Virus record (IMG/VR): IMGVR_UViG_3300026484_000298
Span: 1-50,207 of that record
Reading direction: 5' to 3' (one strand)
DNA: 50,207 nucleotides
Origin: a virus
The notes beneath the pieces were generated by a model, which was given only the letters and a program-made list of their open reading frames with translations, was not told where the DNA came from and ran no database searches. This document shows positions 41,934-49,820 of the stretch, piece after piece (the first letter of the stretch is position 1; every line of letters begins with the position of its first letter). Made by a program: the position numbers and the translations under genes.

Positions 41934-42808
41934 TTAAAGTGTGTGGAGATAAACAATTACCTTTATTTCGAATACATATAAATAATGAGTGTAATTTAAA
42001 TTGTGAATATTGTTCAGCTAAAGAAATTATGAAAAATAAAGGAAAACCTTTAAATTTATTAAAAGTATTAAAAACAATTAAAGAAATTAATAAACGAATG
42101 AAATTTAATATAGTATTAACAGGTGGTGAACCAACTAAAAATTTAAATACTTTAAATTACTTAACTAAAGAATTATTAAAATACGATAATTTAAATAATA
42201 TCGAAGTTATTACTAATGGTTTTAAATTACTAACTTATTTAGGATTATTTAAAAATAACTCTGACTTTATTGAAAAAGTTAATATTAGTTATTCATACCA
42301 TCCTTCTCAAATTAATTTAAATAATTATTTAAATATTTTTAAGAAAAGTTTTATATTAATAAATAATTTAAATATAAAAAGTGATATATTACTATATCCT
42401 AAATATTTTGATAATATAAAAAAGTTAATAATAGAAATGAAAAATTATAAATTTAAATATGGTTTTATATTTATAAATAATTATTTCGATAATGAACCGA
42501 TAGAATATTCCGAAGCTGATTATAGATTTATAAATAATTTAGAAGAAGAAGATAATTATTTAAAATGTAATTATTATTCTAAAAATAACAAATATGTTTT
42601 AAGTATGTCTGAGATTCAAAGAAATGAATTGAGAAATTTTGCCGGATTTAAATGTTCAATAAATAAATTTAGTATTATCTCAAATGGTAGTATAATTAGA
42701 GATTGTGTCCATTTACCAACTAGTATTAATAATTTAAATGATTCTATTTTATGTCCTGGTGATTGTGTATGTGATACTGATTTATATTACTTAAAAGAAA
42801 AAATATGA
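41909..42808 (+). CDS. radical SAM protein, 299 aa
   Basis: CNLNCEYC (C28, C32, C35) and VLTGGEPTKN near 70. C-terminal Cys (FKCSINKF, IRDCVHL, ILCPGDCVCD) fits a SPASM-like auxiliary cluster. The start is TTG with GGAGA upstream, inside the end of the preceding gene. The stop region overlaps the next gene (ATGA). Confidence 0.85.
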   Translation: MQYNNEEIIKVCGDKQLPLFRIHINNECNLNCEYCSAKEIMKNKGKPLNLLKVLKTIKEINKRMKFNIVLTGGEPTKNLNTLNYLTKELLKYDNLNNIEVITNGFKLLTYLGLFKNNSDFIEKVNISYSYHPSQINLNNYLNIFKKSFILINNLNIKSDILLYPKYFDNIKKLIIEMKNYKFKYGFIFINNYFDNEPIEYSEADYRFINNLEEEDNYLKCNYYSKNNKYVLSMSEIQRNELRNFAGFKCSINKFSIISNGSIIRDCVHLPTSINNLNDSILCPGDCVCDTDLYYLKEKI

Positions 42809-43737
42809 TTTTACCAAAGAAATTTATACCTAAAATAATAGTGATCGATTTAAATGATCCATGTTATTTAAATTGTTCTTTTTGTCCAAAAACTAAAGAT
42901 ACTGTATTTACTAAAAATAGTTTTTTAAAAATAAAAATCCTTTTGGATTATTTTATTTCTTTTGGTATTGAATCTTTTGAAATAACTCCAACTATTGGAG
43001 ATTCGATAAACAATCCTTATTTAATTCAAATTCTAGATTATTTATTGCATTATAATAAAAAAGTATTTATGTTTACATCATTAGTAGGTAATATAAAAGA
43101 TTTGAAAACTATTATAAATCGTCCTAATTTTTATTTAGTTATAAGTACGTACGGTCTAACTAAAAATAGTTTTAAAAAACATACTAATGTTAACAAGTAT
43201 TCTAATTTTATAATGAATTTATTATTTGTATTAAATAACTTTAAACCAAAAGATAATAATTATATAATTATTAGAAACCGCTTTGATAATAAAAAAGATT
43301 CTATACTTTTTAAATCATTAATAAATAAATACCAGTCCGATAATATTTTTTTCGAATTATATCATCCTGATATTACTTCAACTAAAGATAGTTCAACTAA
43401 AGATAGTTCTGTAAAGTTTTGTTGTAATTTTTTAATAAATTTTGGATGTGATATCAATGGTGATATTAGGTTCTGTAATTATGCTTTTGGTGCTCCAATA
43501 ATCGGTAATATTTTTAAAGATAATTTAAATGATATTCTTAACAATTATTTTCAAAAGTATTTGAATAATTCCTTTTGCAGTAGTTGTATATTATTTGATG
43601 AAGTGGATTTAGAAGGAAAGGAGAATAACTATAAAAACAATTATATACTTAGTTATTCTTTTAAATCTTTTTTAAATAATAAAAAGATAAACATAGGTTT
43701 AGTAAATATTAAAAAGGAAGACTATGCAATTAACTAA
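42805..43737 (+). CDS. radical SAM protein with TPTxGD in place of GGE, 310 aa
   Basis: CYLNCSFC (C20, C24, C27) is the cluster motif. At the position of GGE the sequence reads FEITPTIGDSINNP, with Gly-Asp instead, as in its likely paralogue (IDLTPTKGDILNIP) in the gene at 43724-45394. C-terminal CCNFLINFGCDINGDIRFCNYAFG and CSSC fit a SPASM domain. TSTKDSSTKDSS near 193 is a duplicated 15-base unit. Overlaps on both sides. Confidence 0.85.
   Translation: MILPKKFIPKIIVIDLNDPCYLNCSFCPKTKDTVFTKNSFLKIKILLDYFISFGIESFEITPTIGDSINNPYLIQILDYLLHYNKKVFMFTSLVGNIKDLKTIINRPNFYLVISTYGLTKNSFKKHTNVNKYSNFIMNLLFVLNNFKPKDNNYIIIRNRFDNKKDSILFKSLINKYQSDNIFFELYHPDITSTKDSSTKDSSVKFCCNFLINFGCDINGDIRFCNYAFGAPIIGNIFKDNLNDILNNYFQKYLNNSFCSSCILFDEVDLEGKENNYKNNYILSYSFKSFLNNKKINIGLVNIKKEDYAIN
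43378..43407 (+). repeat. two copies of TCAACTAAAGATAGT inside a radical SAM gene
   Basis: An exact 15-bp duplication encoding STKDS in frame. Its core (AACTAAAGATAGT) recurs at 39453-39466 and 49340-49352. Confidence 0.9.
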
Positions 43738-45394
43738 AGATAATTGTTCTTTATTTTTCGTTATTGAAAATAAAGAACAATTAATAATGGAAACTAAAAA
43801 AAGTATATATCATATAATTGAATCAGATTCTTGGATTAAAGATATTACGATTTATTTAGTTACTCCAACTAGTATTAAATTAAATAATAATATTAAACAA
43901 GATTTTTTATCTATTTATAATAATATATTTTTTATTGAAGAGGAATGTGTAAAATATTCGGATCATGTTTTTTTTAATATGATCTATGGTTGTTCTTTAG
44001 CGGAAAGAAAAATAAATACAGATTACTTAATATACTTGGATTGTGATATGTATTTAATAAATGATTTTCCAACTTATTTTAAAGGTGAGTTAGTTCTAGA
44101 ATCTGAGGGTTATTATAATCAGGAATCCGATAATTGGCTTAAAACTAAAAATAAATGGTTAAAAATATTAAAACAAGATATTACAAATTTTACGTATATT
44201 AATACAGAGTTTATGATAACTAAAAAAGATAATAATATTTTTCAACAATGGGAGAATACTTTTAATAACCTTTATCCTGATTTAAAAAAATTTGAAAGAA
44301 CATATAAAAAAATATATAAAGATATTGGTTTTGATATATCATGTATGGAAGAAACAAGTTTTGAATTATTAATTAATGATTTAGAACTCGATATTTTATT
44401 TTTACCGGATGTTGTTGCTAGATTGGCGGACCCATCTGCAATACCAGATAATACAAATAATATTTTATTTTTAAGCCAACACATTAAAAAAACAAATGAT
44501 ATTATTTTTGATTATTCTGATAATTCTTTTAAAGCGGATACAGTAACTATGGAATTAATTTATTCGTGTGAATTTGACTGTTTCTTTTGCGAGAAACCAA
44601 ATTTAGATAAACCAATAATATTAGAATTAAATAAGTTTAAATATTATTTGGATAAATTAACTTCGCAAGGTATCACTTGTATAGATTTAACTCCTACTAA
44701 AGGAGATATATTAAATATTCCAAATATAACGGAATACTTAAAAATAGTGGAAGAAGATGAAAAGGTTACCAAATATTATTTTTATACTTCATTAGCTATA
44801 AAAGATAAATTAGATCATAATTTAATTAATTTTATAAATAAGTCTAAGAAATTACATGTATATTTTTCTTGTTATTTTGATAATGATTTCAATTCTTTTA
44901 ATAAAATAGTGCGCAAAGATAAAGAAGTTTATATAAAAAATAAAAAAGATTCTCTTAATTTTATAAAGGATATATGTAAATATAAAATTACTTTTATAGA
45001 TAGAGTTAATAAATATTCATTAAAATATTTATATAAAAATAATCAAGTAGCTAAATTAGCCAAACTAAAAGGTATTGAAGTTATTACAGAAGAAGATGAT
45101 TTAAAAGAAAAACGCGATAAATTTTTAAGGGATACTGGCTTTTGTGAGCAATTTTTATGTTGTAGTACTTTAAAAATGAATGGTGAATTTGTTTATTGTA
45201 ATTATGGTAAATCGTATTATGATGGAGTGGTTGAAAATATAGAAAATTTTACAAATAAAAATTTATTAACATATGAATTGATAAATTCAGATTTATGTAG
45301 AAAGTGTATGTATAAAATGGAATCTGGTATAAAAGAACGTATATGGAATCCAGAACTTTATATAAAAAATTATAAAAAAGAAACTAGCATGTAA
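43724..45394 (+). CDS. glycosyltransferase–radical SAM fusion protein, 556 aa
   Basis: The N-terminal ~265 residues have a GT-A fold signature with a DxD metal site in YLIYLDCDMYL (D106, D108) and acidic/aromatic residues typical of galactosyl- or glycosyltransferases. Residues 275-556 are a radical SAM domain: SCEFDCFFC (C282, C286, C289), then IDLTPTKGDILNIP, and C-terminal CEQFLCCSTL...VYCNYG and CRKC as a SPASM-like cluster. A single chain with a sugar transferase and a radical SAM enzyme suggests that the two act in turn on one substrate. The join has no stop or frameshift. Confidence 0.8.
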   Translation: MQLTKDNCSLFFVIENKEQLIMETKKSIYHIIESDSWIKDITIYLVTPTSIKLNNNIKQDFLSIYNNIFFIEEECVKYSDHVFFNMIYGCSLAERKINTDYLIYLDCDMYLINDFPTYFKGELVLESEGYYNQESDNWLKTKNKWLKILKQDITNFTYINTEFMITKKDNNIFQQWENTFNNLYPDLKKFERTYKKIYKDIGFDISCMEETSFELLINDLELDILFLPDVVARLADPSAIPDNTNNILFLSQHIKKTNDIIFDYSDNSFKADTVTMELIYSCEFDCFFCEKPNLDKPIILELNKFKYYLDKLTSQGITCIDLTPTKGDILNIPNITEYLKIVEEDEKVTKYYFYTSLAIKDKLDHNLINFINKSKKLHVYFSCYFDNDFNSFNKIVRKDKEVYIKNKKDSLNFIKDICKYKITFIDRVNKYSLKYLYKNNQVAKLAKLKGIEVITEEDDLKEKRDKFLRDTGFCEQFLCCSTLKMNGEFVYCNYGKSYYDGVVENIENFTNKNLLTYELINSDLCRKCMYKMESGIKERIWNPELYIKNYKKETSM

Positions 45395-45403
45395 GGATAA
45401 CTT

Positions 45404-46387
45404 TTGGAAAAGATATTTATAGATAAAGATTTTAAAAAAAGAGAATCTACTTTACTCATGGAATTTCAATTCCATGATATATGTAATATTAAATGTTCAT
45501 ATTGTAAATTAAATTCCGGAAAGAATGTTCTAAAAGAAATATACTTAGATAATTTATATACTTTTATAGTAGAAAAGGAATTATATAAAAAATTTAATAA
45601 TATAGAAATAATGATCATGGGTGGAGAAACTTTAATTGATATTAAAATATTAGATTATTTATTATTAACTTTTAAAAAAATAAATAAATTAATTAAAATA
45701 TCTCATGTACTTGTACTTAGTAATTTTGTATTATGTACCGAACTTATAGAACAACAATTAAATAAAATAAAAGATTGTGGGTTTAATACAGAATTAGAAA
45801 TTACACTACATGCACAGGAATATTCTTTTGATCAATTAAAATTATTTATGAAAAATTATAATTATTTTAAAGACGATGTTATAAGTATTAATGTTCTGGA
45901 AGGTGTTTTAACCAATAAAAGATATAAAATATTGTATAAACATTTATTATCCAATTTAATAAAAGATGGTAAAAAAGTACATAATGTTTATATTTGTGAT
46001 GTTAATAAAATAAAATATGATGGTTTATGTTTTATTTCGAATAAAAATATACTTAGTACTTTTGGTATAGAAATATCTAGTTTAGGTAATACTTTTATAA
46101 ATAACAATAAAGAATATTCTTTAGGTTATATAAATGAACATTTTATAAGTTCTAAAAAATGTTTATGTAATGTTAGAAATAATTTAGTACTCGATGCCTC
46201 TGGTCATGTTAGGTGGTGTGGTAATTTTGATCAGTTTCAAGAAGATGTTATACCAGATATTAAAATGATACCAGAGCATTTTGATCAAATATTTAATTAT
46301 TTTTTTACCGATAATTACATAGAATGTCCGTATAATTTATGCATGGGTGGTATATTTAAAGAATTAAAAATAAAGGACATTGAATGA
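45404..46387 (+). CDS. radical SAM protein, 327 aa
   Basis: CNIKCSYC near residue 28 and IEIMIMGGETLI near 69. C-terminal LCNVRNNLVLDASGHVRWCG and ECPYNLCMGG resemble a SPASM domain (VxPDGxVxxC pattern). The start is TTG with AAGGATAACT ahead. It begins nine bases after the fusion gene. Its stop overlaps the next start (ATGA). Confidence 0.85.
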   Translation: MEKIFIDKDFKKRESTLLMEFQFHDICNIKCSYCKLNSGKNVLKEIYLDNLYTFIVEKELYKKFNNIEIMIMGGETLIDIKILDYLLLTFKKINKLIKISHVLVLSNFVLCTELIEQQLNKIKDCGFNTELEITLHAQEYSFDQLKLFMKNYNYFKDDVISINVLEGVLTNKRYKILYKHLLSNLIKDGKKVHNVYICDVNKIKYDGLCFISNKNILSTFGIEISSLGNTFINNNKEYSLGYINEHFISSKKCLCNVRNNLVLDASGHVRWCGNFDQFQEDVIPDIKMIPEHFDQIFNYFFTDNYIECPYNLCMGGIFKELKIKDIE

Positions 46388-47223
46388 AAATACATTATAT
46401 AATTAATAAATTATTTCAACGTTTATTTAAAACTAAAGTGGAATTAGCGTATAATTTTATCGATTATTTTATTATTAAAAAAATGGTAGCAAATAAAAAA
46501 TTAAATGATGGAATACTTTTCGATATTCCTTTAATCAGATCAAAAAAATACCAATATATACTTCCGGATAGTATTAATAACAATAAAGTATTTTATAATA
46601 AAAGCATACCAAATAATAAACTAAAAAAACAAATGATTGTTAATAATTATATATCTTTTTTAAAGATTATAGATAATCCTTTATTAAAAAAATTTAAAAA
46701 ACCTTTTAATATTACTAATTTTTATTTAAAAAATAATAAATTATATTATCAGGATGATTTTTTAAATATAGAAAAATTTGCGGAAGATAGTATATTAAAA
46801 TATCTGCTTAAAAATGTAAAATATTATTTCGAAATGCGTGCTAAAAATTCGGGAGATACTTTAGTATTTGTAATTTTAAATAAATCAGGTGAATTTTTAA
46901 AATCAAATATAAATGAATTGATTAAGGAAGCAAATAAAAATTATATAAATACTTATAAAAATATTATTATAATTAAGGAAGAGACTTTTATTAATTATGA
47001 CAAAAAAGATATTTTTAAATTATTATATATTAATTCTGAAATTAAAAATTTAGAATATTTAATTAAGTTAAATTTCAATATAAATAGATGTAAATTAAAT
47101 GAAGTGTATTATAACAATAAATCGGAGAAATACAAGGAATTTATAAATGATTTAAAGTTAATAGTTACACCAAAAATTTGCAAAAGATATTATATAGATG
47201 ATTTGGTAAAGGTAACTAAATGA
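46384..47223 (+). CDS. unknown protein, 279 aa
   Basis: Not recognised. Highly Lys/Asn/Ile-rich and very AT-rich in code, with FEMRAKNSGDTLVFVILNKSGEFL near 145 as the best-structured part. No Cys cluster, membrane helix or GT motif. Overlaps with both neighbours (ATGA each side). Sits between radical SAM genes, so a role in the same pathway is likely. Confidence 0.6.
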   Translation: MKIHYIINKLFQRLFKTKVELAYNFIDYFIIKKMVANKKLNDGILFDIPLIRSKKYQYILPDSINNNKVFYNKSIPNNKLKKQMIVNNYISFLKIIDNPLLKKFKKPFNITNFYLKNNKLYYQDDFLNIEKFAEDSILKYLLKNVKYYFEMRAKNSGDTLVFVILNKSGEFLKSNINELIKEANKNYINTYKNIIIIKEETFINYDKKDIFKLLYINSEIKNLEYLIKLNFNINRCKLNEVYYNNKSEKYKEFINDLKLIVTPKICKRYYIDDLVKVTK

Positions 47224-47687
47224 AACAATATTATGATGATTGTCTAAGCGCATTAATAAAAATAAATAACTATTATAATTTAATAGATAAAATTAAAAAC
47301 AAACCTGGTTTTATATTATTAAATTTAAAAAATGATCCAAAAAAATTAAATGAAGTAAAATGCAAAAAAAATGATTTTGTGTTTATCAAAAAAAAATATT
47401 ATGATGAACCATTAAGATATGATAAATTTTTAATAGCTTCTGCTTATAAAAACAATAAATTAATATATAAAGAAGAATATGCTTTTTATGTTCATTATTA
47501 TATGTATTTAAATGAATCTAAAAATTATTATTATTTTTTAGAAAATTCCGATAATACGGCAAATACGAAAAATGGTTTTACTGGCTACGAATTAAAAATA
47601 ACTAAAATTAATAAAAAAAGTCCTAATTTAAATAATTTTTATGTTATTCCTCAACAGATATTAAAGGAATTAAATGAACAATCATAA
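47220..47687 (+). CDS. unknown protein, 155 aa
   Basis: Not recognised. Short soluble protein with Lys/Tyr/Asn bias (YYDDCLSALIKINNYYNLIDK) and a Tyr-rich middle (EEYAFYVHYYMYLNESKNYYYF). It overlaps by four bases with the gene before and 14 with the DegT-like gene. No motif is visible. Confidence 0.6.
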   Translation: MKQYYDDCLSALIKINNYYNLIDKIKNKPGFILLNLKNDPKKLNEVKCKKNDFVFIKKKYYDEPLRYDKFLIASAYKNNKLIYKEEYAFYVHYYMYLNESKNYYYFLENSDNTANTKNGFTGYELKITKINKKSPNLNNFYVIPQQILKELNEQS

Positions 47688-48288
47688 ATTTATTACTTTA
47701 TTTGAAAAAGAAATTTCCAAATACACTGGAGCACCTTATGTGGTACTTACTGATAGTTGTTCCAATGCTTTATTCTTATGTTTAAAATACTTAAATTTAA
47801 AAAATGAAGTTATAGCTATTCCAAAAAGAACTTATCTAAGTGTACCGCAAAGTATACTTAGTTCTGGGAATAAAGTACAATTTAAAAATATTAAATGGAA
47901 AAGTAATTATCAATTAAAACCATTTAATATTTTTGATTGTGCCGTTGGTTTTCAAAAAGATATGTACTTAAAAGATACATTCATGTGTTTAAGTTTTCAA
48001 CAAAAGAAAGCTATTGGTATTGGAAAAGGTGGTGCTATTTTAACAGATAATAAAAAAGCTTATAAAGTATTAAAACGTCTTTCTTGGGATGGTAGAGATG
48101 CCAGTAAATCAATTAAAGAAGATACTGGAATTATATTTGGGTATCATATGAATATGATACCAGATGATGCGGCAAAAGGTTTATTATTATTAAACCAGTA
48201 CTCATTTAATAAAAAAGATATAAAAAGCTATAAAGATTATCCAAATATAAAAAGGATTTTTAATGGAAAAGGTTTTTCAAGGGATTGA
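47674..48288 (+). CDS. truncated DegT/DnrJ/EryC1-type sugar aminotransferase, 204 aa
   Basis: This family of PLP enzymes aminates nucleotide keto-sugars. Matches: FEKEISKYTGAPYVVLTDSCSNALFLCL at the N-terminus; FDCAVGF near 87 (D88, ring-nitrogen Asp); SFQQKKAIGIGKGGAI (K112, PLP lysine, SF..xK motif); GYHMNMIPDDAAKGLLLLNQ (family GYNYRMxxIQAAxGLxQL). It ends at 204, whereas family members have 370 or more, so the C-terminal small domain is absent. Either a truncated enzyme or a phage-specific short form. Overlaps both neighbours. Confidence 0.8.
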   Translation: MNNHKFITLFEKEISKYTGAPYVVLTDSCSNALFLCLKYLNLKNEVIAIPKRTYLSVPQSILSSGNKVQFKNIKWKSNYQLKPFNIFDCAVGFQKDMYLKDTFMCLSFQQKKAIGIGKGGAILTDNKKAYKVLKRLSWDGRDASKSIKEDTGIIFGYHMNMIPDDAAKGLLLLNQYSFNKKDIKSYKDYPNIKRIFNGKGFSRD

Positions 48289-49198
48289 TCATAAATTAGA
48301 AAGATTATATATCCATTGGGATATTACAACCAAATGTAATTATAATTGTAATTATTGTTATGCCAAAAAGGATTATTCTAAAACAGATTCTTGGCAAAAA
48401 GAAACTCAAGATAAAATTATACGAACAACTATTGCTAGTATAACTAAGAGTACTCTGCCAGTTTTTTTAGGATTACTTGGAGGAGAACCAACAACTTCTA
48501 AATATTATTTTGAGATTTTAGAATCTCTTAAAACTAAATTATTACCAAAACATAAAGATAATAGATTATATATTACTACTAATTTATCTAAAGATATGAA
48601 ATACTGGGAAGATCATCCGAAGTTAGAAAAAACTTTTATACTTGCTAGTTTTCATCCAGAATATCATAATGAAAAAAGCACTAAAGAATTTATAGATAAA
48701 TTAAAATATCTGAGACAGTATTTTAAAGTAAAAGTAAATATAATGTTAGATCCAAAATTCGATGAGGTAACTTCGTTGTGGGTTAATTACTTAGAGAATA
48801 AAGAATTAAAAGATATAATAATACATCCTCATATTATTTATCCTGATGGTAGTCCTCATACAGATATTAAAAGAATATATAAAGATAGTATTACAAAATA
48901 CGAAAAATTATATAGTTATATGCAAAACGAATACTTTTATCAAAATAAAGAATTAACCGATTTAGATGTTTTTAAAAATAATTTAAATACTTTTAAAGGA
49001 TGGGATTGTTATCAAAATAATTATGAAATTTCTTATGATGGTTATGTTTCAAGTACATGTTTTCCAAATAGAATTAATTTAGTAAAAGATATTTTATATT
49101 TTAGAAAAATTCATAAGATTGTTCCAAGAAAATGTCCACATGATTTTTGTAGCTGTGATGGTTTATTAAAATGCAAAAAGGTAAGAAATGCTTCTTAG
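48263..49198 (+). CDS. radical SAM protein, 311 aa
   Basis: CNYNCNYC near residue 25 and LGLLGGEPTTS near 73. The C-terminal GWDCYQNNYEISYDGYVSSTCFPN and RKCPHDFCSCDGLLKC resemble a SPASM domain with an unusual CPHDFCSC end. It starts within the end of the DegT-like gene and overlaps the GT2 gene by 11 bases. Confidence 0.87.
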   Translation: MEKVFQGIDHKLERLYIHWDITTKCNYNCNYCYAKKDYSKTDSWQKETQDKIIRTTIASITKSTLPVFLGLLGGEPTTSKYYFEILESLKTKLLPKHKDNRLYITTNLSKDMKYWEDHPKLEKTFILASFHPEYHNEKSTKEFIDKLKYLRQYFKVKVNIMLDPKFDEVTSLWVNYLENKELKDIIIHPHIIYPDGSPHTDIKRIYKDSITKYEKLYSYMQNEYFYQNKELTDLDVFKNNLNTFKGWDCYQNNYEISYDGYVSSTCFPNRINLVKDILYFRKIHKIVPRKCPHDFCSCDGLLKCKKVRNAS

Positions 49199-49820
49199 TA
49201 TTCTTATCCTTACTCATGATAGACCATTTCAATTCCGGGAATGTTTAAATAGTGTTTTAAAAGCAGATATTGATATTAATTTTGAAATTTTAATTAATTG
49301 TGATGATGATTCTATTTCTCAGATAACTATTGATAGTTTAACTAAAGATAGTTATCTCGAAAATAAAATAAAATTATTTAATTATTCTCCAGATAATTAT
49401 GGAAAAATATATAAGTATTTAATTAATAAATCAAAGGGTAAATATTTATATTTTTTAGAAGATGATGATTTGCTAATAACTAACTTTAGTTATCTCCAAA
49501 ATAGTTCTTATGATTATTTATTCTGTAAAAGAGTTCCTGACTTTTCAAGAGAACCAGGAAAAGTAATTAATTACTTAAAGTATCTAAAATCATTTAAAGA
49601 TAAAAAACATACAGAGTTATTTAATATTTTTAAAACGCCAGAAGAATTCATTTATTTTCAATTAGGTGATTTAATTATTAAAAAAGATACTCTTCATAAC
49701 ATCCCTCTTAGTAATAATAAATATAATGATTATTACTTATTTAAAAATAATATTGGAAGTATCCAGTACTTAAATAATATTTTATATAAACAAAGGAGTT
49801 CCCATTATAACGTCTCATGA
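49188..49820 (+). CDS. GT2-type glycosyltransferase, 210 aa
   Basis: Starts LLSILILTHDRPFQFRECLNS, the GT2 N-terminal nucleotide-binding strand, then INCDDDS near 38 and YLYFLEDDDLL near 90 for the metal site. At 210 residues it is shorter than usual GT2 enzymes. It contains a hairpin (49321-49357) and a 19-base string that is identical to one in the intergenic 190-bp arrays. The acceptor is unknown. Overlaps the radical SAM gene and, with an ATT start, the next gene. Confidence 0.75.
   Translation: MLLSILILTHDRPFQFRECLNSVLKADIDINFEILINCDDDSISQITIDSLTKDSYLENKIKLFNYSPDNYGKIYKYLINKSKGKYLYFLEDDDLLITNFSYLQNSSYDYLFCKRVPDFSREPGKVINYLKYLKSFKDKKHTELFNIFKTPEEFIYFQLGDLIIKKDTLHNIPLSNNKYNDYYLFKNNIGSIQYLNNILYKQRSSHYNVS
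49321..49357. repeat. imperfect palindrome inside the GT2 gene
   Basis: AGATAACTAT pairs with ATAGTTATCT, closing a shorter imperfect inner stem. Belongs to the same family as the intergenic hairpins. Confidence 0.75.
49476..49506 (+). repeat. intergenic repeat fragment inside the GT2 gene
   Basis: AGTTATCTCCAAAATAGTT at 49488-49506 is identical to 3393-3411 and 3583-3601 in the left 190-bp array, and is preceded by ATAACTAACTTTAGTTAT. A 19-base identity is unlikely by chance. Confidence 0.85.
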
